Source of the DNA: an uncultured Blautia sp.
Lineage (GTDB): Bacteria > Bacillota > Clostridia > Lachnospirales > Lachnospiraceae
Length of the DNA: 64,000 bases
Assembly (NCBI GenBank): GCA_900539525.1
Contig: UQCM01000010.1
Coordinates: 6,090 to 70,089 of the forward strand
Direction: 5' to 3'
Part shown: positions 34,250-42,607 of the stretch, piece after piece
Layout: each line of letters begins with the position of its first letter
Position numbering within the stretch: the first letter of the stretch is position 1
Position numbers and translations under genes: made by a program
Notes under the pieces: generated by a model
Databases searched by the model: none
Told to the model about the DNA's origin: nothing
The model's input: the letters and a program-made list of their open reading frames with translations, nothing else

Positions 34250-35479
34250 ATGAGTCAGAAGAAAAAGAAGAGAGGTAAACGAAAAACAAAGCTGTTAAAA
34301 CCGCAGTATTATGACTATAATCTGCTTGCAAGTGTCATTCTGCTTACATGCTTTGGACTGATCATGCTTTACAGCACAAGTGCCTATCGTGCGCAGATGG
34401 ATTTTGGAAACGATATGTTTTATTTTAGGAAGCAGGCGGCAATCAGTGCAGTCTGTCTCGTGGGCCTGCTCTTTTTTTCGCAGGTTGATTATCATTACTA
34501 TGCGAAGCTGGCCCCGTTTCTGTACGTAGTGGCAAATATCCTGTTATTTCTGACAAAATTCATCGGGCGTAATATCAAAGGAGCAACCAGATGGATCTAT
34601 ATCGGGCCGATTTCCTTTCAGCCTGCAGAGCTTGGAAAGCTGGCCATAATACTGATGATGCCTGTAGTAATTGTGAAGATGGGGAAAAATATGAAAGGAA
34701 TCAAAGCACCATGCATTGTAGGAGGCTTTGGGGCTCTCACATCCTTTCTGACGTTCGTATTTACGGATAATTTAAGTACTGCGATTATCATAGCGGGTAT
34801 TACTGCGATATTGATCCTTGTATCTCATCCGACAGCGCAAAAATGGGTGCTGCCGGGAATCGCAGCGCTTGCCGTGGCCATTCTGGGGATTCGTTCCTAT
34901 GTGGCTTCTATAGGAGCTACGGATGACTTCCGGTTTAACCGTATTCTTGTATGGATCAATCCGGAGGCCTATGCGTCGAGGGGTGGTTATCAGATTATGC
35001 AGGCACTTTACGCAATCGGATCCGGAGGCTTTTTTGGGAAAGGTCTTGGCAACAGTGCACAGAAGCTGGAAGCGGTGCCGGAGGCACAGAATGATATGAT
35101 CTTTTCAATTGTATGTGAGGAACTGGGGATCTTTGGTGCAGCGATGCTGACCATCATGTTTGTTTTTCTGCTGTACCGGCTGATGTTTATTGCCCAGAAT
35201 GCGCCGGATCTTCTGGGATCTCTGATTGCCACTGGAATCTTTTCACACATTGCTCTGCAGGTTGTGCTGAATATTGCCGTCGTTATCAATCTGATACCGA
35301 CTACAGGAATCACACTTCCGTTCGTCAGCTACGGTGGCACATCCATTGTGTTCCTGATGGCGGAAATGACCCTGGCGCTGAGTGTTTCCTCACAGATAAA
35401 GTTTCGGGAAACAAATGCAGTGTCGGGGTCTCAGAAGGATCATGAGTTACAGCAGCTTAGAAAAAGGAGAAAAGGATGA
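34250..35479 (+). CDS. ftsW: FtsW/RodA/SpoVE family peptidoglycan polymerase
   Basis: This SEDS-family glycosyltransferase polymerises lipid II with a partner PBP. The start at 34250 (MSQKKKKRGKRK) follows AGGAG. The 409-residue product has about ten membrane spans. The conserved patches GATRWIYIGPISFQPAELGK and FVFTDNLSTAIII are present, with a catalytic-type Asp in the latter. PEAQNDMIFSIVCEELGIFG and TTGITLPFVSYGGTSIV follow. The basic N-terminus is cytoplasmic. FtsW, RodA and SpoVE cannot be separated surely here. It overlaps feoA by four bases. Confidence 0.85.
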   Translation: MSQKKKKRGKRKTKLLKPQYYDYNLLASVILLTCFGLIMLYSTSAYRAQMDFGNDMFYFRKQAAISAVCLVGLLFFSQVDYHYYAKLAPFLYVVANILLFLTKFIGRNIKGATRWIYIGPISFQPAELGKLAIILMMPVVIVKMGKNMKGIKAPCIVGGFGALTSFLTFVFTDNLSTAIIIAGITAILILVSHPTAQKWVLPGIAALAVAILGIRSYVASIGATDDFRFNRILVWINPEAYASRGGYQIMQALYAIGSGGFFGKGLGNSAQKLEAVPEAQNDMIFSIVCEELGIFGAAMLTIMFVFLLYRLMFIAQNAPDLLGSLIATGIFSHIALQVVLNIAVVINLIPTTGITLPFVSYGGTSIVFLMAEMTLALSVSSQIKFRETNAVSGSQKDHELQQLRKRRKG

Positions 35480-35715
35480 CATTATACGAGGGACAAACCG
35501 GAAAGAATTACGAGGTAACAGGGCTTAAGCTGTCAGATCCTGTTATGCGCCGTCTGGAGGCACTTGGTATTTTTGAAGGTACAAAGATTCATATATTAAA
35601 TAAGAAGAAAAAGGGTGCTGTCATCATCAAAGCCAGAGGAGCCAGATGGGCGCTGGGAGGTGAGATGGCACAGGGAATCGAGGTAAAGGAGTACACAGAT
35701 GAAGAAGTCCATTAA
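35476..35715 (+). CDS. feoA: Ferrous iron transport protein A
   Basis: This 79-residue SH3-like cytoplasmic protein (GQTGKNYEVTGLKLSDPVMRR through ALGIFEGTKIHIL and GGEMAQGIEVKEY) is thought to help FeoB. It starts within the ftsW stop codon (ATGA) and overlaps feoB by 17 bases, so the three genes are translationally coupled. Confidence 0.92.
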   Translation: MTLYEGQTGKNYEVTGLKLSDPVMRRLEALGIFEGTKIHILNKKKKGAVIIKARGARWALGGEMAQGIEVKEYTDEEVH

Positions 35716-37681
35716 TGTAGCATTTGTAGGAAATCCAAACTGTGGAAAAACTACATTATTTAACGCTTATACAGGAGCAAACCTTAAGGTTGCAAACTGG
35801 CCGGGCGTAACCGTGGAAAGGAAGGAAGGAGAGACATCCTATAAAGGGCAGCGGATCAAACTGGTAGATACACCGGGGATTTACAGCCTGACGTCCTATT
35901 CTATTGAAGAGAAAGTTACGCGAAAATGCATCATGGAAGAAGACATCGATGTAATTGTTAATATCGTGGACGCATCGGCAATGGAGCGGAATCTTTATCT
36001 GACGACACAGCTTCTGGAGATGGGAAAGCCGGTGATCCTTGCCCTGAATATGATGGATATCGTGGAAGAGAGAGGGATGGAGATCGATCTTCATCGTCTT
36101 CCGGAGCTTCTGGGAGGCATTCCGGTGGTGCCGGTATCCGCCAGAAAGCGTACGGGACTGGATGTGCTGATGCATGCGGTAAAGCATCATTATGAAGAAG
36201 GTGTACATGACCGGGTGATTGTATACAGTCAGGAGATCGAAGAGTGGATTCAGAGGCTGGAGGAGCAGCTTTTCTTCCATAAGGAAGAGAATGTACGATG
36301 GAAAGCGATAAAGCTCCTTGAAAATGATGAGGAACTTGTAAAGAGATATGCAGGATATGATCTGAAACTTCCGAAAGAAAACTTTGAAAAGAAGATTATT
36401 AATCAGAAATATGATTACATAGAGGAAGTCATGGAGGAATGCCTGTTTTATAAAAGTGAAAAGTCGGCAAACACAGACAGGATCGATGCTGTACTCACAC
36501 ATCGGGTGTGGGGTGTCCCCGTTTTTCTCGGGATCATGGCTCTGGTGTTCTTTCTGACGTTTTTCGTCGGGGATGCCATGAAGGGTGTTTTTGAGATCGG
36601 ACTGGATTTCGTCTCACAGGCAGCCGGTCAATTGCTTACTGAACTTCATACGGCTGACTGGCTGATTTCCCTGATCGTGGACGGTATTATTGCCGGCGTG
36701 GGTGGAATTCTGACTTTTCTGCCGAATATTTTTATTCTGTTCCTGGCGCTGGCCATCCTGGAGGACAGTGGATATATGGCACGTGTTGCGTACATCATGG
36801 ATGGAATCATGGGGAAGGTGGGACTCAGTGGAAAGGCATTTCTTCCAATGATTCTGGGATTTGGCTGCACGGTACCGGCTGTTATGGCAACCAGGGCTTT
36901 AGAGAGGGAAGAAGACCGCAGAAAAACGATCTTTATTACTCCATACATGTCCTGTTCTGCAAGGCTTCCGATTTATGTTTTATTTTCTGATATGTTTTTT
37001 GGAAAATATGCCATGGTGGCAGCATTCTCCATGTATGTGATCGGAATGCTCATGGCGATTGTCATTGCTCTGGTGACGAACCGTCTGAACAGAAATAAAA
37101 GCAGTCAGTCGCTTCTGATCGAACTGCCCGAGTATAAAACACCGAATGGCCGCACGATCCGGATTTATGTATGGGAGAAAGTAAAGGATTATCTGACAAA
37201 GGCGGGAACAACGATTTTTGTAGCATCGATCATCATCTGGTTTATCTTAAACTTTAATCAGAAGGGGATGGTAACAGATATTTCTCAGAGCTTTGGGGCA
37301 ATGATCGGAAGGTGCCTGGTACCTGTACTTGTTCCGGCGGGACTCGGTATGTGGCAGATTGTTGTGGCACTGATTTCCGGACTTTCCGCAAAAGAGGTGG
37401 TTGTTTCAAGCTTTGCCGTATTGTTTGGTGTCGGCAATGCCAATTCAGCGGCAGGTATGGGTAAGATTGTGCAGAATCTGGCAGAGGGAGGATTTGGCCC
37501 GTTAAATGCCTATGCTCTGATGGTATTTTGTCTTCTGTATATTCCGTGTGCGGCTGCCATAGGTACCATTAAAAAGGAAACAAACTCATGGAGATATACG
37601 GTGGGACTGATGATATTCCAGCTTCTCCTGGCATGGATGGCGGCGGTGGCCGTATATCAGCTGGGAGGTCTGTTATACTAG
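35699..37681 (+). CDS. feoB: Ferrous iron transport protein B
   Basis: FeoB is the Fe(II) importer with an N-terminal GTPase. The 660-residue product has G1 GNPNCGKTTLFN, G3 DTPGIYS, G4 NMMD, then a helical GDI-like domain and about eight membrane helices with Gate motifs (LGFGCTVPAVMATRALE; PYMSCSARLPIYVLF; GLSAKEVVVSSFAVLFG). It is followed by a small Cys-rich membrane protein, usual beside FeoB in clostridia. Confidence 0.96.
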   Translation: MKKSINVAFVGNPNCGKTTLFNAYTGANLKVANWPGVTVERKEGETSYKGQRIKLVDTPGIYSLTSYSIEEKVTRKCIMEEDIDVIVNIVDASAMERNLYLTTQLLEMGKPVILALNMMDIVEERGMEIDLHRLPELLGGIPVVPVSARKRTGLDVLMHAVKHHYEEGVHDRVIVYSQEIEEWIQRLEEQLFFHKEENVRWKAIKLLENDEELVKRYAGYDLKLPKENFEKKIINQKYDYIEEVMEECLFYKSEKSANTDRIDAVLTHRVWGVPVFLGIMALVFFLTFFVGDAMKGVFEIGLDFVSQAAGQLLTELHTADWLISLIVDGIIAGVGGILTFLPNIFILFLALAILEDSGYMARVAYIMDGIMGKVGLSGKAFLPMILGFGCTVPAVMATRALEREEDRRKTIFITPYMSCSARLPIYVLFSDMFFGKYAMVAAFSMYVIGMLMAIVIALVTNRLNRNKSSQSLLIELPEYKTPNGRTIRIYVWEKVKDYLTKAGTTIFVASIIIWFILNFNQKGMVTDISQSFGAMIGRCLVPVLVPAGLGMWQIVVALISGLSAKEVVVSSFAVLFGVGNANSAAGMGKIVQNLAEGGFGPLNAYALMVFCLLYIPCAAAIGTIKKETNSWRYTVGLMIFQLLLAWMAAVAVYQLGGLLY

Positions 37682-37754
37682 TGCAACCCGCCTGTGTGAT
37701 CGGGAAAGCAGGAAGCCCGAAAACATTCGAAATCCGAGACAGGGGGAAAATGAT

Positions 37755-37916
37755 ATGATAGCTTCAATAGTAATAGGAACACTCATATTTGCATATGCAG
37801 GATATGTGATATTCAGAAAGGTGAGAGAATGGAAAGCAGGAAGATTCTGCAGCTGTGGCTGTGAATCATGTCAGATGAAGTGCTACGGGAGGAAACAGGA
37901 TGGAGGGAATCAGTAA
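37755..37916 (+). CDS. FeoB-associated Cys-rich membrane protein
   Basis: This 53-residue frame has an RBS (AGGGGG) about eight bases before ATG. It has one N-terminal membrane helix (MIASIVIGTLIFAYAGYVIF), a basic stretch (RKVREWKAGR) and four or five cysteines (FCSCGCESCQMKC). This matches the small FeoB-associated family found beside feoB in Firmicutes, proposed to act in iron handling. It overlaps the next gene by 17 bases. Confidence 0.85.
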   Translation: MIASIVIGTLIFAYAGYVIFRKVREWKAGRFCSCGCESCQMKCYGRKQDGGNQ

Positions 37917-39393
37917 AAAAATATATCTGGAGCTGGAACCGCCGACGGAGGAGGATAGTCGTTCGGGTCAGGCACGTATTATGGATGCTCTGAAAGAGAG
38001 AGGTCTGGATACCGTCATGGATATCCGTGTGATGAGAAAGCTCTATCCTCTCTGTGAAGATGCGGACTGGAAGGTTACTGTATCTCTGGCCTGGGACGGA
38101 TATCGCTGGGTGATGACAGATCTGGAGGCGGGAGATACCGGAAAACGTCATTTCGGGCTGGCGACGGATCTGGGAAGTACGACGGTGGTTACGCGGCTCA
38201 TCAACTGCGAGACAGGAGATGTCATAGCAGAGGCGAATCATTACAATCGCCAGATTTCTTATGGAACAGATATTCTGACCCGAATTTTCTACTGCAAGGA
38301 CCATGAGGAAGCGAGAGAGAGGATGCGGCAGGCAGCTGTCGATACGATCCTGGAGAATCTGAAAGAGCTGGAAGAAAAGTCGGGGATCCGTGCTGAGGAA
38401 TGTATCCAGATGGCTGTTTCAGGAAATACGACAATGATACATTTCTTGATCGGGCTGGATGCGTTCTGCGTATTTTCTACACCGTATGCGGTCCGTGTGG
38501 ACAGGCCGGGCTTTCTGAAAGGAACGGATCTGGGGATACCGGTAAATGGGTATGTATTTTGTTATCCCGGAAAGTCAAATTATCTCGGTGGCGATATCAC
38601 CAGCGGGCTGATCGCAACGAAAATGTACCGGGAAGAGAATCTGTGTGTCTTTTTTGACATCGGCACGAACGGAGAGCTGGTTGTGGGAAACCGTGATTTT
38701 CTGCTGTGTGGTGCAGGAGCTGCGGGACCGGCCCTTGAGGGCGGTGTGGTGAAGACGGGAATGCGTGCAGTTGAGGGCGCAGTAGACCGGGTTCATATCA
38801 AACATGGTGTTTTTTACAATCATGTCATCGGCGAAGGAAAGGCTGCGGGAATCTGCGGTTCCGGAATCGTGGATCTGCTGGCAGAGCTTTACCTGAACGG
38901 CTGGATCGACCTCCGGGGCAGGTTCGATCCTGAGAAAAGTCAGCTGATAAGGAAAACAGAGGACGGTTATGCAGTGGAATACGAACCCGGATTGCTGTTT
39001 TACCAGGGGGATATTGATGAATTTCTGAGAACGAAGGCAGCTGCGTATACCATGGTTGAATATATACTGCGTGAATCCGGGATTTCCATGGATGAGATAT
39101 CAAAGTTTTATGTATCAGGAGCTTTTGGAAAGCATATTTCGAAAGAGTCTGCCGTGACGATTGGAATGTATCCGGATATTGACAGAGAACGTCTGCTCAG
39201 TCCCGGGAATTCGTCTCTGGATGGTGCAGTGGCGGTACTTCTGGACCGGAGTGTTCTGGATGATATTGATCGCATTCTGGAGAAGATGATCTATATTCAG
39301 TTTGGTGCTGTGGATGATTTTCTCCACATGATGGTAGCGGCTCAGGCCATCCCGCATACAGATCTGGAGCGGTTTCCCTCTGTGAAAAAATGA
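37900..39393 (+). CDS. ASKHA-domain protein (DUF4445), RamA-like without its ferredoxin domain
   Basis: DUF4445 proteins reactivate corrinoid methyltransferases by ATP-driven reduction. This 497-residue protein has the linker region (KIYLELEPPTEEDSRSGQ) and the ATPase core: LATDLGSTTVVTRLI, VSGNTTMIHFLIG, FFDIGTNGELVVG, GAGAAGPALEGGVVKTGM, AAGICGSGIVDLLAEL and VSGAFGKHISKESA. The N-terminal [2Fe-2S] domain of about 90 residues present in RamA-type proteins is absent. No CxxC iron-sulfur motif or corrinoid protein is nearby, so the electron source and target are unknown. Its TGA stop lies in an ATGAGCC repeat end. Confidence 0.8.
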   Translation: MEGISKKIYLELEPPTEEDSRSGQARIMDALKERGLDTVMDIRVMRKLYPLCEDADWKVTVSLAWDGYRWVMTDLEAGDTGKRHFGLATDLGSTTVVTRLINCETGDVIAEANHYNRQISYGTDILTRIFYCKDHEEARERMRQAAVDTILENLKELEEKSGIRAEECIQMAVSGNTTMIHFLIGLDAFCVFSTPYAVRVDRPGFLKGTDLGIPVNGYVFCYPGKSNYLGGDITSGLIATKMYREENLCVFFDIGTNGELVVGNRDFLLCGAGAAGPALEGGVVKTGMRAVEGAVDRVHIKHGVFYNHVIGEGKAAGICGSGIVDLLAELYLNGWIDLRGRFDPEKSQLIRKTEDGYAVEYEPGLLFYQGDIDEFLRTKAAAYTMVEYILRESGISMDEISKFYVSGAFGKHISKESAVTIGMYPDIDRERLLSPGNSSLDGAVAVLLDRSVLDDIDRILEKMIYIQFGAVDDFLHMMVAAQAIPHTDLERFPSVKK

Positions 39394-39441
39394 GCCAGGG
39401 GTCAAAAGTACTTTCTTATGTCCATTTGTCCCTTGGCTCAT
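39390..39441. repeat. 52-bp inverted repeat ATGAGCCAGGGG / CCCTTGGCTCAT
   Basis: The two ends are 17-bp imperfect inverted copies with a short centre (AAGTACTTTCTTATG). The right half equals the outer end of the 186-bp repeat at 27586-27771. The ASKHA gene's stop codon TGA is part of the left end. Confidence 0.65.
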
Positions 39442-39452
39442 CAAAATTATGC

Positions 39453-39481
39453 TTGACAGCTGTTAAATACTGCTATATACT
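39453..39481 (+). promoter_or_regulatory. Strong promoter of the fatty acid synthesis operon
   Basis: TTGACA (39453-39458), 17 bases and TATACT (39476-39481) is a consensus-class sigma-A promoter. A FabT-like operator overlaps the region just after the -10. Confidence 0.85.
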
Positions 39482-39493
39482 TTGAAAGTCAAA
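39481..39493 (+). promoter_or_regulatory. FabT-like operator
   Basis: TTTGA-AAG-TCAAA is a perfect 5+5 palindrome with the same spacing as the pneumococcal FabT site (TTTGACTGTCAAA core). It begins at the last base of the -10 element, where a bound repressor would block initiation. No fabT/marR gene is present in the window, so the regulator is inferred. Confidence 0.65.
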
Positions 39494-39529
39494 ACATTTG
39501 AAAAACAAAATAAAAGGAGAATAGATACG

Positions 39530-39763
39530 ATGTTAGAGAAAATGAAAGAAATGATTGCAGACCAGTTAAATTGTGAGGCAGAGCAGATTACAGAAGCTAC
39601 TTCTTTTAAGGAAGATCTTGGTGCAGATTCCCTGGACCTGTTTGAGATGGTTATGGCTATGGAGGATGAGTTTTCTGTAGAGATTCCTTCAGAAGATCTG
39701 GAAAAACTGACAACCGTAGGAGCTGTAATGGAATATCTGCAGGCTAAAGGTGTGGAGGCGTAA
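39530..39763 (+). CDS. acpP: Acyl carrier protein
   Basis: ACP carries growing acyl chains on a 4'-phosphopantetheine arm. The 77-residue acidic protein starts MLEKMKEMIADQLN, and the modified serine is Ser34 in GADSLDLFEM. The start at 39530 has AAAGGAGA upstream; an ATG 16 codons earlier lies in the promoter region. It is first in the operon. Confidence 0.96.
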   Translation: MLEKMKEMIADQLNCEAEQITEATSFKEDLGADSLDLFEMVMAMEDEFSVEIPSEDLEKLTTVGAVMEYLQAKGVEA

Positions 39764-39774
39764 GGAATCAGAGT

Positions 39775-40695
39775 ATGAAGACAAGAGTGACAGAGCTTCT
39801 GGGAATTGAAAAACCGATCATCCAGGGCGGCATGGCATGGGTGGCAGAGCACAGGTTGGCTGCCGCCGTGTCAGAGGCAGGCGGCTTTGGAATCATTGGG
39901 GCAGCGAGTGCACCGGCAGAGGTCATCAGAGAAGAAATACGAAAAGCAAAAGAGCTGACGGATAAGCCTTTTGGTGTAAATGTCATGCTGCTGAGTCCCT
40001 ATGCAGAGGAAGTGGCGCATGTAGTGGCAGAGGAAGGTGTCAGAGCAGTCACAACCGGTGCCGGAAATCCTGAAAAATACATGGAACTCTGGAAAAATGC
40101 AGGGATCCGTGTGATCCCGGTGGTAGCATCCGTGGCGCTGGCGAAAAGGATGGAACGCTATGGAGCCGATGCAGTGGTGGCAGAAGGCATGGAATCCGGA
40201 GGACATATTGGCTCACAGACTACGATGACCCTCGTTCCTCAGGTGGTAGATGCGGTGGAAATACCGGTGATCGCAGCAGGCGGTATTGCTGATGGAAGAG
40301 GCTTTGCAGCAGCCATGATGCTTGGTGCAGAAGCCGTTCAGATGGGAACACGATTTGTGGCTGCAAAAGAGTCCATTGTTCATCCGAATTATAAAGAGCG
40401 CATCATGAAAGCGAAGGATATTGATTCTGAGGTAACAGGAACTACGACAGGGCATCCGGTTCGCTGTCTGAGAAATCAGATGACAAGGGAGTACCTGAGA
40501 ATGGAAAAAGAAGGTGTTGCCTTTGAGGAACTGGAGAAATTGACCCTGGGATCACTTAGAAAAGCAGTGATGGAAGGCGATGTAAAATACGGAACCGTTA
40601 TGGCGGGACAGAGTGCCGGACTTGTGAAAAAGGAGCAGAGCTGCCGGGAGATCATAGATGAGATCCTCGCAGAGGCAGGACATCTTTTAAAATGA
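39775..40695 (+). CDS. fabK: Enoyl-[acyl-carrier-protein] reductase, FMN type
   Basis: FabK reduces the enoyl-ACP double bond in the last step of each elongation cycle, replacing FabI. The 306-residue FMN TIM-barrel has PIIQGGMAWVAEHRLAAAVS, EGMESGGHIGSQTTM with the catalytic-type His, and IAAGGIADGRGFAAAMMLGA. The position next to acpP distinguishes it from nitronate monooxygenases. Its TGA stop overlaps an ATGAGT repeat end. Confidence 0.94.
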   Translation: MKTRVTELLGIEKPIIQGGMAWVAEHRLAAAVSEAGGFGIIGAASAPAEVIREEIRKAKELTDKPFGVNVMLLSPYAEEVAHVVAEEGVRAVTTGAGNPEKYMELWKNAGIRVIPVVASVALAKRMERYGADAVVAEGMESGGHIGSQTTMTLVPQVVDAVEIPVIAAGGIADGRGFAAAMMLGAEAVQMGTRFVAAKESIVHPNYKERIMKAKDIDSEVTGTTTGHPVRCLRNQMTREYLRMEKEGVAFEELEKLTLGSLRKAVMEGDVKYGTVMAGQSAGLVKKEQSCREIIDEILAEAGHLLK

Positions 40696-40791
40696 GTATG
40701 CAGCAAAGCAAAATGCGAATGTTTTCGTCGGTTTTGAGAGTGCGAAGCACGGAAAAATCGACGTAAGGCTCATTTGTCGGGCAACTCATAG
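40694..40791. repeat. Inverted partial copy of the 186-bp repeat between fabK and fabD
   Basis: AATGCGAATGTTTTCG, GTGCGAAGCACGGAAAAATC and GGCTCATTTGTCGGGCAACT are the reverse complement of the left half of 27586-27660. It lies inside the operon, so it is transcribed with it. A TTGGGGTCAAAAGTAT fragment follows at 40801. Confidence 0.65.
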
Positions 40792-40843
40792 AGTACGATG
40801 TTGGGGTCAAAAGTATCTGAACAGGAGAGAAACAGGAGGATTT

Positions 40844-41782
40844 ATGGGAAAAACAGCATTTGTATTTCCGGGACAGGGTGCCCAGTATGTGGGAATGGGC
40901 AGAGATTTCTATGAAACATATCCGGTGAGCAGAGAAATGTTTGATAGGGCATCAGCGGTGACCGGGCTGGATCTTCCGGCCCTTTGCTTTGAGGAGAATG
41001 ACAGGCTGGATGTGACAGAATATACACAGATTGCCATGCTTACTGTGGAAGCGGCGATTCTGGCTGCAGTCCGTGAGAGGGGAATCTTTCCGGATGTTAC
41101 GGCAGGTTTAAGCCTTGGGGAATATGGCGCGCTTATAGCCTCAGGTGTTCTCTCTTCGGAGGATGCATTCCGTGTGGTAAGAAAAAGAGGAATCTATATG
41201 CAGAGTGAGGTTCCATCAGGCGGTGCCATGGCAGCTGTCATAGGTATGGACAGTGAGAAAATCGAGGAAATCTGCGAGAAGACAGAGGGAATCGTTTCGA
41301 TTGCAAACTATAATTGTCCCGGTCAGATTGTCATTACAGGAGAGGAAAAGGCGGTCATGGAAGCCGGGGAAGCACTGAAGATGGAAGGAGCCAGAAGGAT
41401 CATCCAGTTAAAAGTAAGTGGTCCGTTCCACTCTGAGATGCTGAAGGGGGCAGGAGAGAAACTCGGAAAGGTTCTGGATCAGGTAAGCATTCATGACATT
41501 CAGGTTCCGTACCTTTCAAATGTAACAGCAGATTATGTGACAGACAGAGAGCAAATTCCTTCGATCTTAATGAGACAGGTCTTTTCGCCTGTCAGATGGC
41601 AGCAGAGCGTAGAACGGATGCTTGCGGATGGTACAGATATCTTCCTGGAGATCGGGCCGGGGAAAACATTGACAGGATTTTTGAGGAAAATAAACCGGGG
41701 AGCAGCCGGTATCAATATAGAAACAGCAGAGGATCTGGAAAAAGCGGCAGAAACTCTCGAAAACAGGAGCAGGATATGTTAA
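40844..41782 (+). CDS. fabD: Malonyl-CoA:ACP transacylase
   Basis: FabD loads malonate from CoA onto ACP. The 312-residue product has VFPGQGAQYVGMG, the nucleophile in GLSLGEYGAL, the His of VSGPFHSEML and the C-terminal EIGPGKTLTGF. CAGGAGG precedes the ATG. It overlaps fabG by seven bases. Confidence 0.95.
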   Translation: MGKTAFVFPGQGAQYVGMGRDFYETYPVSREMFDRASAVTGLDLPALCFEENDRLDVTEYTQIAMLTVEAAILAAVRERGIFPDVTAGLSLGEYGALIASGVLSSEDAFRVVRKRGIYMQSEVPSGGAMAAVIGMDSEKIEEICEKTEGIVSIANYNCPGQIVITGEEKAVMEAGEALKMEGARRIIQLKVSGPFHSEMLKGAGEKLGKVLDQVSIHDIQVPYLSNVTADYVTDREQIPSILMRQVFSPVRWQQSVERMLADGTDIFLEIGPGKTLTGFLRKINRGAAGINIETAEDLEKAAETLENRSRIC

Positions 41783-42516
41783 AAGGAAAAATTGCACTGG
41801 TGACTGGAGCAGCCCGTGGAATCGGGCGTGAGATCGCACTGACACTGGCACGGGAAGGCGCTTTTGTCATTGTAAATTATAAGGGATCGAAGGAACGTGC
41901 CATGGAAACGGCAGAGATGATCAGAAAGAACGGCGGTGATGCGGTAGTATATCCGTGCGATGTATCTGATTTCCACGCTGCGGAGGAAATGGTAAAACAG
42001 CTTTTGACTGAGTATCAGAAGATTGATATTCTGGTGAATAATGCAGGGATTACCAGAGATGGCCTTATCATGAAGATGAGTGAAGAGGATTTTGATCGGG
42101 TGATTGAAGTAAATCTGAAGGGGTGCTTCAATACGATCCGTCATCTTTCCAGACAGTTTCTCAGGCAGAGAAGCGGAAAGATCATTAATATTGCATCGGT
42201 TTCAGGGGTTCTTGGAAATGCCGGACAGGCAAATTATGCTGCGTCTAAGGCAGGGATCATCGGTCTGACAAAAACAATGGCGCGAGAACTGGCAGGCAGA
42301 GGAATTACGGTAAATGCAGTGGCGCCCGGGTTTGTAGAGACGGAAATGACAGCCGTTCTTCCGGAAGCAGTGAAGGAAAATGCTGTGAAGCAGATCCCGC
42401 TGGGACATTTTGGAGAGACAAAGGATATCGCAGAAATGGTAGCCTTTCTCGCATCAGATCGGGCGGACTATATTACAGGCCAGGTGATCAGTGTAGACGG
42501 TGGTATGTCTATGTAA
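41776..42516 (+). CDS. fabG: 3-oxoacyl-[acyl-carrier-protein] reductase
   Basis: This NADPH-dependent short-chain dehydrogenase reduces the 3-keto group. The product is 246 residues from 41776 (MLKGKIALVTGAARGIG). It has the cofactor motif TGAARGIG, NNAG, the catalytic Ser in IASVSG and YAASKAG with Tyr and Lys, and ends VISVDGGMSM. The start overlaps the end of fabD; a longer frame upstream is the fabD gene read in another frame. Confidence 0.96.
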   Translation: MLKGKIALVTGAARGIGREIALTLAREGAFVIVNYKGSKERAMETAEMIRKNGGDAVVYPCDVSDFHAAEEMVKQLLTEYQKIDILVNNAGITRDGLIMKMSEEDFDRVIEVNLKGCFNTIRHLSRQFLRQRSGKIINIASVSGVLGNAGQANYAASKAGIIGLTKTMARELAGRGITVNAVAPGFVETEMTAVLPEAVKENAVKQIPLGHFGETKDIAEMVAFLASDRADYITGQVISVDGGMSM

Positions 42517-42544
42517 GAAGTGCCAGACAGGTTACGCGAAGCGT

Positions 42545-42571
42545 GTTACTGGTCACGGAGTGAACGGTAAC
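42545..42571. repeat. 27-bp palindrome GTTACTGGTCACGG..GGTAAC between fabG and fabF
   Basis: The bases read GTTACTGGTCAC-GGA-GTGAACGGTAAC. It is nearly identical to 54290-54316 and to the reverse complement of 12356-12382. It is followed 36 bases later by the fabF start. Confidence 0.65.
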
Positions 42572-42607
42572 GTGGACAGTGATTCAGATAGCAGGAGGAT
42601 CAGAAAA

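Noticed and set aside
39775..40695. Nitronate monooxygenase as the identity of this gene
   Set aside because: Position between acpP and fabD, and FabK-like length and motifs, favour enoyl-ACP reductase; the true nitronate-monooxygenase-like gene is at the operon end.
42500..42607. 36-codon N-terminal extension of FabF
   Set aside because: It is encoded by the palindromic repeat; the true start has AGGAGG and gives the normal FabF N-terminus.
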